A stretch of 64,000 nucleotides of DNA from Costus lasius (taxonomy: Eukaryota; Streptophyta; Magnoliopsida; Zingiberales; Costaceae), in contig CM050453.2 in the NCBI GenBank assembly GCA_027563935.2, positions 69,548,018 through 69,612,017 of the forward strand. The letters are read 5' to 3'. Below are positions 12,199 through 25,017 of this stretch, one piece after another. Under the pieces are notes generated by a model that ran no database searches, was not told the origin of the DNA, and was given only the letters and a program-made list of their open reading frames with translations. The translations under genes and the position numbers were made by a program. Each line of letters starts with the position of its first letter. Within the stretch, counting starts at the first letter, position 1.

Positions 12199-13875
12199 TG
12201 AAAGTCCCCACAAGGGGGTGAAACCCTAAAGCATTGGCGCATATGGAAGATGCAAGCAGCGGAAAGGGGGTTTCTAGATCTTGCATGCTATATGATTAAC
12301 AAAAGGAACCCGATTGCATATAGAGAAGGATCATACCATAGCCATTTCTAGATGGCGCCTTGGAAGCAAAGATCAAACTGGATCTTCTCCAGAGGTGACG
12401 CACACAATTGATGTCGCCTACTCCTCCTTGCGATCCTTGTGCTAGCAAGGTCCAAAGATGTCTTGGTCGAGTGAAAGGGAAGAAGAACTTCTTGGCTTGG
12501 CGATTTTTCCCTATCGTCTCTTCCTCTCCTCCACGCGAGAATGCCCCAAGAGCCAAAGACAAGTTGGCGACAAAGCGTGAAGGCGTGAAGAGGGAGGACG
12601 TGAAAACGTGGTCACGTTGAGAAGTGCTATCCAAAAAATAGCATATAACTTCTCCACATGCGATCTTGGGTTTACCCCAATCGCAATCTCCACTTCACCC
12701 TTGAACCATGCGCTCATTCATGAGCCGGTTCACTTGAATTTGGTTCAATAACCAAATAAACCAAGCCATAAGTCCAGATCACATTAAAACCCTAAGGTAT
12801 TTGATCTGACCGTTCATCTCCTGATGCTCCTGATCTCACCGATCCAGCATCCATTCTCTCAATCGAAGCTTACCGATCTTAAGCCCTAATCAATCAAACA
12901 TGATCAGACCAGATCTCACTTACAATCAGAGATTAAATCCCTTTAAACTGAACCTGAACAATTCAGTCCACACGATCTGACTCAAGTAAGCCATATCATC
13001 AAATTGTGCGACCCTGAGGGTTTCCTTTAAATGTCGGTAACGATAACTCACGTCATCACGATCAGTGAGGGGTATCTAGCAACACATCACTGTCTCCCGA
13101 TATAAAGAAAAGAGTCTTCCAAGACTACACCCAAAAACAGCACAAGTGTGAATCAACTCACTAGGCATGCATACTTCCTTTGCCACTGGATGTTCTTATT
13201 GGACAAGCGTGTCAAGCTTGTAGCTCCAATATGATGAGCAAGATTATATCAGATGAACACTGTCACCTGGGTATGGCCATACACTTTCTCAATCATCTCA
13301 TCCAGGGGGCCCCTTTAGAACATCACACTCCTTAAACAAGGAGACGGCAATCCTATGTCTATCACTAGTGCCCTAACATGACTCAAGCTCATTATCCAAG
13401 ATAGTCTATAATCATTATTTCTCAAATGATATTGAACTACCTCAAAACAATGACAATCATCATTTAGAAAACACAAGTGATCTCAAGTCAGAGGAAATGT
13501 GCCACTTGTTGCACTCAAGGATTATTCACATTGTGACAAGCAACTGAATATCCTAGTAGGGTCTGTCCAGTACATCCAATGTACCCATGAGTCTACATCT
13601 TATTCCATGCTCGAAGCATCCTATAAGATTAGAACACACATTAGTCTTAACCATATCAAGGCTGTCTCATGTTCACCAAGACACATCGACTAAGGACATA
13701 ATAGCATGTCAGCCCAGCTGAACAGCTTTGAGACATTATTCAGAAGTATACTTATTGCAGCAGACAAGGTAACAAACTGAATAATAACCATGCCTTTATA
13801 AACACAAGAGTTTATTACATGATACTGTTACAATCCCAAGGCCTCAAACATTAGGCTTAAGGGCATACCCCAACA
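12199..13875 (-). mobile_element. Solo LTR of copia family A (1677 bp)
   Basis: A complete A-type LTR with no internal sequence. On the plus strand it starts TGAAAGTCCCC and ends ATACCCCAACA, that is TG...CA on the minus strand. It is flanked by the direct 5-bp repeat ATGAC (12194-12198 and 13876-13880), and the host LTR C continues cleanly on either side. This is the product expected when the two LTRs of one element recombine and delete the interior. Confidence 0.93.
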
Positions 13876-14323
13876 ATGACCTCCCAACTACGGCGAGATG
13901 TTAGGTTGTATCAAAGCATGTCCCTAACCACATAGAAGAGTCAATGACCTCAAGTCTAGGGATCAACACATCTCCTATCACTTGTGAGGATAACTCATGA
14001 CACCAAGTCATTGCCTCACAGCGGGTCGATCCAGTATATCTACCACTGATATACTCATATGTCTGCGTTAGCGTTTTGAACCTTACCAGCCCATATACCA
14101 GTCTCTCATGTACCATAGCTGTCCCATATCTACTAAAGTACTTTACTGGGGACAACAAGTTTGAGCACAGATCCAATCTGTCTCCAGGGACATTATCACA
14201 TAAGTACACATTCGCAGATGTAAACAAATGATGATAACGACAATGTTGGAATGATATATAAATATCAATGTTAAGTAGTACAATAATGGACCAATATTAG
14301 GTCCTAGGGCATATACACCAACA
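13876..14323 (-). repeat. LTR C, terminal part
   Basis: Continuation of LTR C after the solo LTR. It ends GGGCATATACACCAACA, the minus-strand start TGTTGGTGTATATGCCC, the same terminus as LTR B at 54423. No coding content. Confidence 0.8.
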
Positions 14324-14833
14324 AAATCCTGTGTCTATACATTGATCTTCTCATATGGGTTATAACATACTAAATGACAACTGTTATAACCTCCCAACTA
14401 CGGCGAGGTGTTATGTTGCATCAAAGCATGTCTCTAACCATATAGAAGAGTCAATGACCTCAAGTTTAAGGATTAATGCATCTCCTATCACTTATGAGGA
14501 TAACTCATGGCACCAAGTCATTGTCTCATGGCAGGTCGATCTAGCATATCTACCACTAATATAGCCATATGTTTGCGCTAGCACCTCGTGCCTAACCAGC
14601 CCATATACTAGTCTCACAAGTACCATAGTTGTCCCATATCCACTATGGTATATTGACTGGGGACAATCATTTGAGTACAGATCCAATCTATCTCCAGGGA
14701 CATTATCATGTAAGTACACAATCACAGATGTAGACGAACAATCATAACGACAATGCCATAATGATATATAAATATCAGAGTCAAGTAGTACAAAGATGGA
14801 CCAATACTAGGTCTCAGGGCATATACACCAGCA
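14324..14833 (-). repeat. Second, partial copy of the LTR C end (510 bp)
   Basis: It repeats, in the same direction, the last half kilobase of LTR C (12131-12198 plus 13881-14323, without the solo LTR), from AAATCCT to ATACACCAGCA. It begins abruptly inside the LTR, so it is a fragment. The next base starts Athila internal sequence. Because it lacks the A solo LTR, it split from the first copy before that insertion or belongs to another element. Confidence 0.75.
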
Positions 14834-16012
14834 CCTCCTCCATTTCTAAAACTACAAAGTCCGCTGGAACAAAACACTTACTAATCTAAATTGGAACATC
14901 TTCAAGAATTCCAATGGGATACTTAATCGAACGGTCAGCGGGCTACAGAGAAATAGAAGTCGGTTTCGGCTCTCCATATCCGGTTTCCTACTAACAGATA
15001 AAGACATTAAACTCAGACTAGCCCCAGGATCACATAAGGCTCGGTCAAAAGTCATATCTCCAATCAAACAAGGTAGAGAAACTATCTGGATCCTTTAATT
15101 TCGGTGGCAATTTATTTTGAATGATAGCACTACACTCCTCAGTTAATACCACGGTGTCATAATCCTCTATTTTTCTTTTGTTAAACAAAATCTCTTTCAA
15201 AAATTTAGTATAAGTGGGCATTTGAGATAAAACATCAGTAAATAGAATATTAATGTAAAGCTTTTTCAAAACATTTAAAAATTTTCCAAACTGCTTATCT
15301 AACTTAGCTTGAATAAGTCTCTGGGGAAAGGGTATAGGAGGCCTATATGGAGTAGGTGAGCTAGGTCTATGAACATCAAGCTGACATGGCTCATCACCCC
15401 CTTGTGAAGGCTCAACACACCCATGAAATGGTGAACTAGGGTGGGGCTGCACATGTACAGGTGGTGTTTTTAAGACTGGCTCACTACTAAGTTCAATGTC
15501 AGGTTCTTCCTCATCATTATTCTCAAGTCTACCCCTTGGTTCATCTAACTGTTTTCCACTCCGGGTAGTTATAGCATTACAATGTTCCCTAGGGTTCAGT
15601 TCAGGTTTAGCAAGCAATTTCTCTGGGGGTTTATAAGATGTACTAGCTTGTTGTGCTATTTAGTTCTATAGAATTTTATTGTGTGTGTTAAAGATTCTAC
15701 TTGAGAAGTAAGCTGATTTATAGTATCTTTTTGGTATTTAATCTCTTTCTTAAGATCTCCAAAATCCATACTGAGTTTTTCAAGTATAGATTCTCAACCT
15801 GTCCCCCTGCATTATTGTTACTATTCCAAGATAAATTTTGATGATTCCTCCATCCAGGGTTGTATGTACTAGAGTAAAGGTCATTATTTCTACCTTGATT
15901 GTAACCCCCTATAGCGTTCATTTGTTCTACACCCTGTTCAGCAATAACCTTACACTCCTCAGAATAATGCCCTTGGTTTCCACATATATCACAAGCAACG
16001 GCGCCAAAAACT
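14834..16012 (-). pseudogene. Athila-like element G0: gag C-terminus and protease remnant
   Basis: Minus-strand fragments match the internal region of element H. 15718-16092 includes a zinc knuckle (CDICGNQGHYSEEC). 15045-15617 matches the stretch before protease (LSQMPTYTKFLKEIL). 14852-15067 has the protease motif CDPGASLSLM in place of the expected D-[TSL]-GA. Gag upstream of the knuckle is gone: the knuckle codons run straight into the primer site GGCGCCA at about 15996-16006, so an internal deletion joined the two. The other end is cut at LTR C. Non-functional. Confidence 0.8.
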
Positions 16013-17178
16013 TGATGTGTCTGCAAGTACACGGATACGTAAAAGTAATAAAAAGATATCGAACCCACATAGACCAACGTATTAAGTGCCAAATAGTCGA
16101 ATTCTTACTAGCTAAGCGATCGGTGTACAATGGGTATAGAAAAAAAATGAAATAGCGAAAACTATCGTAGAAGATTGGAGAGAGAAAACTACGACTAAGG
16201 TTTCATCACTTTTTAATTCTTATGACTAGATGTAATAAAGTTTTTATTAGTTATTCAAATCATAACAAAGAAAAGTTTACTTATAAAAGAAATTATCTCC
16301 TCTCGGACATCCAATTTACACAGAACAACCTTCACTCTCGTGACTTGCTGTCCAATGTTAAATAAAAATAAACCAGATAAAGAAATTAAAATCACTCTCG
16401 TGGTTTAACTCTCAAAGTCTACTTCTTAAGTAAAATTAAATACTCTCGTATCTTAATTTTATAGGTTTTACCTAAGGGGTTCTAATAATCAAAATCACCT
16501 CTCGGTCCATATTATCATATCTGAAATAATGGAATCAATACTCACATGTAAAATAAGCATCATAAATTAGGGTTCTAAGACTTAGCTACTCTCGTAGTCT
16601 AGGTTTCTAGATCTAATCTAAGGGTTCCAGGTTTGTAAATCACCTCTCAGTCCATATTACAAACCCTAAAATATGAAAATAATAATTTCAAAGCAAATAA
16701 ATCACAGAGGCAAAATTATCAATCAAAGAATAAACTAATAGATTAAAAATCATCTAGTCATTACAGAATTAAAAAGGGATTACTCCCTATGTCCCAAAGA
16801 AAATTTTATGCTACCAAAGTCATACGAACACGATAAATATTCAGAATTCCGAAAAAGAGAAAGCAAGGGTTTACTGTAATTACAGGGGTGTGAAAAAAAT
16901 CACAGCCCTATGATTTTGAAAAAAATCTGGCTGCTACGGGGATTTGCTACAGTGCATGCTATAGTACACTGCTATAGTAATCTTTGATTTCTTCCCCGAC
17001 TGGAAATTTCCTTCCCGATTTCTCCCTCGATTGAACTCCTTTCGATCTGAAATTTTCAGTGTGTCGTCTCCTCCCTTAGGCGAAGCTTCCCTAAAAATTT
17101 CACTGCTAGAGGTGGCCTCTACGCCTTTTGGCGAGAGGCCAAGCCCTAGCGGCACCTCTTTCAATTTCTCCCTCAATT
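16013..17178 (-). repeat. LTR of Athila G0, truncated (about 1.17 kb)
   Basis: It starts TGATGTGTC next to the primer site and is related to LTR G (18251-18717 plus 29135-30409) in order and sequence, including the repeated CTCTCG-type motifs around 16300-16650. It stops at about 17178, where gag of G1 begins. About 0.6 kb, including the TATA box and the palindromic array of LTR G, is missing. Confidence 0.7.
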
Positions 17179-18224
17179 CTTGATGATAACGAATGATGAA
17201 ACCATATCAGTTTGCATATGAAAAGAATCAAATCTATTAACCAAAGGGTCTACCTTTTTAGCCAAGGTACGCCATCCATCATTCTCATTCTTACCATGCG
17301 GAGGACAATATAGCACTCCTCTTTTAGTGGTCCACTGGTTATGGTTCAAAGACATCTCCTCAATCAAAGTAAAAGCATCATCAATGGTCTTATTCATAAG
17401 AGCTCCACCTATAGCAGCATCAACAGTGAGGCGAGTATTATAAAGTAAACCATTATAGAAAGTATGAATCAAAACCCATTTTTCCAAGACATGGTTAGGG
17501 CACTTCTGTTGTAATTCATTAAAACGCTCCCATGCCTCACTCAGCGACTCACCATCCCTCTGTGCAAAATTGGTGATCTGATTTCTCAACTAGATCGTTT
17601 TACTTAGTGGAATGTACTTCATCAAGAAAGCATTTAAAACTTGATCCCATGTAGTCAAAGTTCTAGTCGAATGGGATTGTAGCCAAGCACGTGCTCTGCC
17701 CCTAAGAGAGAAAGGAAATAGTCTTAGTTTCAAAGCATCACTAGATACACTAATGGTGCCACAATATTCAAAAAAAAAGAGCGAGATGTTGATTAGGATC
17801 CTCAAGGGGTGATCCTCCAAACTGATTCTACTATATCATTAATAGAAAGGCTGATTTAATTTCAAAATTATTGGCCTCAATCGCCGGCCTAGCTATGCTA
17901 GAGTGTATCCCTTGTGGATTCGGTGCGGCATAATCCCTAAGTGATCTTCTTTCAGCCATGATCAATCCTTCTTCCTTCTTCTCTTCAAATTTAAGTTTCC
18001 TACACAATCTAAGAGTTTTTTTAATTTCAGGATCTAATGGAACTAGTGGTCCTGACCTAAGGATCCTGCGCATAAACAAGTAGAAAGATCAAAATAAACT
18101 CAGAATTTTAGAAATATCAGAATCAAATTCACAGCTTATTCAAAATTCAAAACTAACGAAAATAAAACTAAAACAAAGATTAGTCTAGCAATATTATCGA
18201 CTATTTTGATATTAACAAAACTAA
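17179..18224 (-). pseudogene. Athila G1 gag, broken
   Basis: Gag starts at ATG 17959-17957 (MAERRSLRDYAAP), followed by the retrotransposon gag domain in 17590-17820 (RARAWLQSHS) and 17173-17589 (QRDGESLSEAWERF, FYNGL). A frame break near 17825 and a stop at about 17588 separate the pieces, and everything after residue 240 or so is absent. Bases 17960-18224 are leader. The homologous gag of H (25954-26969) is the guide. The same piece is repeated at 30410-31250. Confidence 0.82.
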
Positions 18225-18244
18225 GGTCCCCAGCAAGGGCGCCA
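18225..18244 (-). other. Primer-binding site of G1, Asp-tRNA type, altered
   Basis: Plus strand GGTCCCCAGCAAGGGCGCCA resembles the 3' end of plant Asp-tRNA with a few changes. The unaltered form is at 27106-27125 in H. It marks the inner edge of LTR G, which starts at 18251. Confidence 0.75.
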
Positions 18245-18250
18245 AAAACT

Positions 18251-18717
18251 TATTGTGTCCGTAAGTGCACGGATACTCGAAGTAATAAAAGTTATTGAAC
18301 CAAATGGGACCTACGTGTTAAGTACCAAATTGTTGTGTTTTCACTAGCTAAGTGAACGATGTATAATGAAATAAGTCGTAAACGTACAATCGAAAACTAT
18401 TTCGGATTATCAGAGAGAGAAATTTGGGACTAGGGTTTCATCCTTCTTAATTTCTATGACTAGACATAAATAAGTGTTTGTCAGCTATTCTTGTTATGAT
18501 AAAAATGAAATTTAATTATAAAGAAATTGCCTCCTCTCGGACGAACAATTTACACCGAATAACCTTCACTCTTGTGACTTACTATTCAGTGTTTAAAATA
18601 GTAAATCAGACAATGAAAGTTAAAAATCACTTTCGTGGCTTAACTCTCAGTGTCAATATCTCAACCAAAATTAAATATTCTCATATTTTAATTTCACAGG
18701 TTTCACTTAGGGGTTTC
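18251..18717 (-). repeat. LTR of Athila G1, first part
   Basis: Starts TATTGTGTCC (the expected TG is mutated to TA) and runs to the GTTTC target site at 18713-18717, where H is inserted. It continues at 29135. A plus-strand ORF inside has no protein character. Confidence 0.8.
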
Positions 18718-20719
18718 TGTTGTATCCCAACAAGTAGCTAGATAGAAACTTATTTCTGGCATTACCGCCAAAAACTTGTTGTGTCCAAAAAACTGTTGTG
18801 TCCGCAAGTGCACGGATACTCAAAGTAATAAAAAATATCGATCACATAGATACCTCGTTTGTCAAGTACCGAATAATCGATTTCTTACTATCTAGGCATG
18901 CGAAACTATGCAAGTGAATTATCGAAAGCTAACGAAAATACGAGAGAGAGAAATTGGGACTAGGGTTTCATCCACTTTGATTTCTATGACTAGATACGAA
19001 TAGAAATTCGTTAGTTTAATTTTATCATGATAAAGATACAATTTACTTCGTAAAATAATTATCTCACTTTCGTACAGACAATCATGCAGGGACCGATCCT
19101 CGCTTTCGCGCAAGATCTATCCCAAGCTGGAAATAAGTAAATCATCCAACAAAGAACACAAGGATCACTTTCGTGCATCCGAATCCTAAGTGGATCATCT
19201 CGAGTGGAATCTCAAGGATCACTTTCATGCATCCGAGTCTCAACACAAGTTCTACTTATGGTTCTCCAACGTTCTGATCCTTACTTTCGCACAAGATCTT
19301 AACGTTTGATAAATTGACTCAATCCTAGATTCATATTATTAAACATGGCAATTATTCTTCTAAAATCGAGAAACAAGAACTAACCTAATTTCTTACAGTA
19401 AGTTCCTATCATGCAATTCTATGGTTCCAAGTTCTCAAGCAAGTCACCTTTCGGTCCTTATTGCGAAAACTCTAAAACATGATTAATAACATAAACCTAT
19501 GGAAAATCAAAGAACACTTATCACATAAATAGAATTATCATGCTAAAATTATACATGACGAAGTAATGAAAAGTTTATCTAGTCATTAAGAAATCAAAGG
19601 GAATTACTCCCCCATGTCCCACAAAAAGTTAAGCTAGCATGGAGAAAAGATTACAATAAACCATAGTTTCTAGCGATAAGAAATCAAAAAGAAAGGGGAA
19701 GAACGAATAGCCACATGGCTGTAATGAAAATTACAGCCGTAATAATCATATGAATAGTGCTAGCGCTAGGTTTTTCGTCGATTTCTCCTTCGATCGAGAT
19801 CCTTTCGCATTGAAACTTCTGGGGTATGTTATCTGGCTCCAGGCAAAGCTTCCCTTCAAATTTCACGGCCGGAGATGTATTGTACGCGTCTCGGCAATGA
19901 AACCTAGGTCGGCAGCGTGAAACTCACTTTCTCCTTTGTTAGTGGATGAAAATTAGGGCTTTTGGTGTCTCCTCCCTCGTCTCGTCGAAAGCTCTCCTTT
20001 TGCTTCTTATAGCTTTGAATTTTATGGCCTGGATCATCTACAATCGATCCCGTAAAAATCAAACACAAAATTGACCGTGAAAATCGCGTCTCTAGGTTGT
20101 AATTACGGCCGTATTTTTGGTTACGGCACTATCGTAATTTCAATCAAGTTCTCGGGTGGAAACTGTCTGGAATTACGGTACCGTGAAATCCCTTACGGTA
20201 GTGTCGTATTTTCCCCAAATCTCTCGGGTGGAAAATCAACCCAAATTATGGGCCGTAGAAAGTCTTACGGCGATGCCGTATTTTCAGCCAAAGTTTCTGC
20301 TCGAAAAGCGCTCCAAATTACGGCCCATAAACATCTTTACGGTAGTGCCGTAATTTCCAAAAATTTTTCTAGATGAAAAATTCCCAAATTACGGCAGTGC
20401 TCTGATATTATGGTAGCCGATCAAAATACGGTACCGTAATATAGATTACGGCACTACCGTAATTTGATCTGAAGCTCCAATCTTCATGAAATTTGACATG
20501 TTATCTTCTCCTGATAGTGGGAATTCATTCATGCATTTGGATTGCTTGAAAACACCTGAAAATCATGCCTTTTTGCCTGGAAATCATCAAAAACTAAGAA
20601 GAGTGTAGATTCCGCAGTAATTGATAAAAAAAGGCATAAAAATAAGCAATGGTTCATGAATTTGACACAAAAAGATGTATGAAATGGCATGAATTTTACT
20701 ATAAATTTCAGTGTCATCA
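18718..20719 (-). repeat. 3' LTR of H
   Basis: Two-kilobase LTR whose inner end is TGTCATCA at 20719, next to element sequence. It contains a series of ACTTTCG / CGCAAGAT motifs at about 19070-19310 and an array of TTACGG/CCGTAA palindromes at 20090-20465. Several short ORFs in it are chance products. Confidence 0.9.
20090..20465. repeat. Array of TTACGG...CCGTAA palindromes in LTR H
   Basis: About seven imperfect units, spaced roughly 40-80 bp, each an inverted repeat such as TTACGGTAGTGCCGTAA or TTACGGCACTACCGTAA, usually followed by TTT. The same array is in the other LTR (28513-28880) and in the solo LTR (33125-33378 continuing at 54424-54540). Related arrays lie in the internal region (21784-21960) and in LTR G (30000-30225, 55650-55880). 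Confidence 0.85.
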
Positions 20720-22128
20720 AACACATAAGGCTCAAACTTTGCTTGTCCTCAAGCAAAAATCAAAAATTGATCATAGGAAAAGATTTTCTCATGAAGAATA
20801 AATTTCTAAAATACAATCACTAATGAAAAATCCACCAATTGATTCATAAAATTTTAAATAGATATATCATCCTTTGAATTCAATCCTCAAGATCCACAAC
20901 TTAATCAAATAAAACTTCGCAACTAGTATAAAAAGTAGAATTTCAATCTTATGAATTCATCTAATCTTCAGTTTAAATCTATCATGCTTTTGTTTACAAG
21001 AATAGGATATCCAAAAATCTTTTTCCACTCAAATTTTTCTTTTTATTCTGTGTTTTTGATGGCATGTACCCACATAGATACACACTTTTTATTTGGACTT
21101 CAACTATTATCTTAGGTACCACTATCAATTTTACACAGTGCTAAGTAGAGGAGTCATTTTCTTTTTCTTTCTCTCTAAATTTTTTTTTCTTTTTAGACTT
21201 CAACCCATATCTTCAGTACCACTGTCAATTTTGCACAGTGCCAAGTAGGGGACTCACTCACTATTTTTGGATCTTGGATTCTTTCTTCCCAACAAATAGC
21301 AAATAGACTAAACATCAATTAGATTAATCAATTGACATCTATTCAAAAATTATACTCATATGCTGATTTTATTCAAAAAAAAATAGTTTCACTTTTAAAT
21401 CAAATTCTTCAAATAATATATCTCCCTAAAATCTCACTCATCAACCAATGAAAAATTTCAAAAGTAGATATATATATATAAGGGAAATAAATTTAACATG
21501 ATAGATCTGGACTTAATCACAGGCATGAATTCATTTATCATCAAGAGGATCATCACAAAATAATCAGAAAACATTGGGCACAAGAAGTTTTTGAGGGTAA
21601 AACATCTATGGAATGGGAAAAAAGAACTTTTGAAGATGTGAAGAAAATACTCACAAAGTTTTGCTCATCAGCATTTGATCTAATCTCTTTTGCATCTCTA
21701 GGTAGATTGGTCGATGCAGGAACCGGTGGAAACATGGATGAGAAGCATTTGTTTTTTTTTTGTGAAAAATAGTACCATAATATTGGATACGGTACTACCG
21801 TAAAATAGGATAAATTGTTGAGATTCTCGGAAGATTTGGAGCGAAATTACGGTACCGTAAAGTTACTTATGGTAGTGCCGTAATTGCTTCAAAACTTTTT
21901 GATCGAAAAGAGATCGAAAATACGGCCCGTAATTTTCATTACGGTAGTGCCGTAATTTACTCCAAATTTGATTTTTCCTATAAAAAGAGAAGAAAAATTA
22001 GTTCCAAAGGCAAAAGTAAAAATACAGAAAAGTAAATGAGAATAAAATGAAGAAAGAGTGCTTGGGTTGCCTCCCAAGAAGCGCTAATTTAATGGTCATT
22101 AGCTTGACCGTTTGGCAGTCAGATTTGA
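20720..22128 (-). other. Non-coding region between pol and 3' LTR of H
   Basis: About 1.4 kb of AT-rich sequence. It holds a duplicated block (21090-21145 and 21185-21250, both with CTTCAAC, ATCTT and TTTTACACAGTG / TTTGCACAGTG), a TATATATATA run at about 21469, and palindromic TACGGTACCGTA units at 21784-21960. Many Athila elements carry an envelope-like ORF here. None is visible. Confidence 0.7.
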
Positions 22129-25017
22129 TCATGGTTCATCAAGATACAACTTTTCCTTTTCTTTAATCTGCTCTTCCTTATAGTAATGGTTCAACCTTTG
22201 ACCATTAACTTTAAAATCTCCTGTTTCCTCGCTCCATATGTCTACAGCTTCATAAGGATAAGTTTTCTTCACTTGAAAGGGCCCAGACCATCGAGACTTA
22301 AGTTTTCCAGGAAAAAGTCTCAATCTAGAATTAAATAAAAGAACAAAGTCACCTGGTTGGAACTCTTTTATGAAAATATGTCGATCATGCCATCTTTTAG
22401 TCCTCTCTTTGTAAATTCTTGCATTTTCATATGTAGAGAGTCTAATCTCATCTAGCTCGTTTAATTGTAACCTCGGTTTGTCACCCACGTTCTTCAGATC
22501 GAAATTCAGCATCTTGATTGCCCAGAACGCCTTACGCTCCAGCTCTATAGGAAGGTGACATGATTTTCCATAAATCAATTGAAAAGGAGACATACCTATG
22601 GGTGTTTTGAAAGCTGTTCAGTAAGCCCATAATGCATTATCAAGTTTGAATGCCCAATCTTTTCTAGTGCGTGACACTATCTCCTCCAAAATTCCTTTGA
22701 TTTCTCTGTTTGATATCTCAACTTGTCCACTTGTTTGGGGGTGATAAGGTGTTGCAACTCTATGATTTACCCCATACTTCCTGAGAAAAGCTGAAAACTT
22801 GTGTTCAATGAAATGCGAACCTCCATCACTAATCACTACTCGTGGTGTCCCAAATCGTGGAAAGATAATTTTTTTGAATAGCTTAACAACAACTTGGGAA
22901 TCATTAGTAGGGGAAGCAAGAGCCTCAACCCACTTTGAAACATAATCTAATGCCACAAGAATGTACTTGTTACCTACAGAAGATGGAAAAGGTCCCATGA
23001 AGTCAGTCCCCAAACATCAAATATCTTAACCTCAAGAATATTAGATAGTGGCATCTCATGTCTTTTGTTAATGTTACCTGTCTTTTGATATCTATCACAA
23101 GATAAAACAAAGTTTCTAGCATCTTTAAAAATTGAAGGCCAATAAAATCCTGATTGCAACACTTTAAAAGCAATTTTCTCGGTACCAGCATGATCACCAT
23201 AAGAGGATCCATGACATTGAAACAATATATCTGTGATTTCCTCTTCAAGTACACATCTTCTAAAAATGCCATCTGCACATCTTCTAAACACATAAGGCTC
23301 ATCCCAAAAATAGTGCTTTACCTCAGCCAAGAATCTCTTCCTTTTTTGGTAACTCAAATCAGGAGGGAAAACATTAGCTACAAGGTAATTCACAATGTCA
23401 GCATACCAAGGGGCTCTGATTTGTTCAATGGCCAAGAGTTATTCTTCAGGAAAGGAATCATTGATTACATCATTCTTTTCAGTGTCCACCATAATCCTTG
23501 AAAGATGATCTGCAACAAAGTTCTCTGATCCTTTTTTGTCTTTAATCTCCAAATCAAATTCTTGTAAAAGTAAAATCCATCTGAGCAAGCATGGTTTAAT
23601 ATCCTTTTTCTACATTAAGTACCTTACAGCTGCATGATCAGTGTACACTACCACTTTGGAGTTAATCAAGTATGATCTGAATTTATCGAAGTCAAATACT
23701 ATAGCTAAAAGTTCCTTCTCAGTGGTAGTGTAGTTCCTCTGTGTTTCATCCAAAGTCCTACTAGCATAATGAATAACATAAGGTTTTTTCTCCTTTCTCT
23801 GTCCCAAAACTGCTCCTATTGCATAATCACTGGCATAACACATGAGCTCAAAGGGCAAATCCCAATCTGGAGGCTGAATGATAGGTGCTGAAACCAAAGC
23901 TTTCTTCAATTCCTGAAAAGCAGATAAACAATCTTCATCGAAAGAAAATTTAACATTTTTATAAAGTAAATTTGTAAGAGGTCTAGTAAATTTAGAGAAA
24001 TCCTTGATAAATCGCCGGTAGAATCCTGCATGTCCTAGAAAGCTCCGGACCTCCTTTACTGTAGTGGGCGGCTTCAATTTCTCTATCACCTCAACTTTGG
24101 CCTTGTCAACTTCAATTTCACTCTTTGAAATCAAGTGCCCCAAAACTATCTCTTGCCTAACCATGAAATGACATTTTTCCCAATTAAGCACAAGGTTAGT
24201 TTCTTCACACCTCTGCAAAACCCGAGATAAATTAGCCAAACAAACATCAAAAGAAGAACCGTATATATAGAAATCGTCCATAAATACATCCATAAAGTCC
24301 TCAATAACATCAAAAAAAATAGCTATCATACATCTCTGAAAAGTAGCAGGTGCATTATATAAACCAAAAGGCATTCTCCTATATGCAAAAGTTCCTAACG
24401 GGCAAGTGATAGTGGTTTTATCTTGATCATCAAGATGTATAGGAATTTGGAAAAAACTAGAATACCCATCTAAGAAATATAAGTGAGAATGGTTTGCCAG
24501 TCTTTCAACCATCTGATCAATAAAAGGTAAAGGAAAGTAGTCTTTCCTAGTGGCAGCATTCAATTTTTTATAATCTATGCACTGGCACCAACTAGTGACA
24601 GTTCTAACAAGAATCAATTCATTGTCTTTGTTTTTCATGGCAGTTACCCCTCCTTTCTTAGGAACACAATGTACAGGACTTACCCATTTGCTATCAGAGA
24701 TAGGATAGATAATACCTGCATCAAGTAATTTCAGAACCTCTTTCTTTACAACGTCTTTCATAGAGGGATTAAGTCTTCTTTGAAAATCTGCATGTGGCTT
24801 GTGTTCTTCTTCTATCAAGATCCTGTGCATACAAAAAGAGGGGTTAATGCCCTTCAAGTCATCAATTGAGTACCCAATTACCTTTCTATGAATCCTTAAT
24901 TCCTTGAGAAGCAAATCTATCTCCCTTTTCCCAAGCTGTGCATCAACAATAACAGGGTAAGTAGAATGAGGACCAAGAAATTCATAACGAAGGTTATCAG
25001 GTAAAGCTTTAAGTTTT
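22129..25017 (-). pseudogene. pol: Athila H pol: reverse transcriptase, RNase H, integrase
   Basis: 24914-23610 holds reverse transcriptase (KKGGVTAM, PFGLYNAPATFQRC, active site VFMDDF in place of the usual Y-x-DD) and RNase H (CYASDYAIGAVLGQR, TTTEKELLAIVF, YTDHAA). The frame is open upstream to about 25017. A stop at 23607-23609 follows. Integrase is in 23435-22974 (zinc-binding part) and 23013-22618 ([23 protein letters not shown] give D, D, E), joined by a frameshift near 23010. The C-terminal domain is in 22593-22129 after another stop. The last zinc-ligand cysteine is replaced by tyrosine (CDRYQ, codon 23090-23088). Not functional as it stands. Confidence 0.9.

Noticed and set aside
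20720..22128. Envelope-like third ORF expected in some Athila elements
   Set aside because: No long frame or membrane segment pattern on the minus strand. Only AT-rich sequence.
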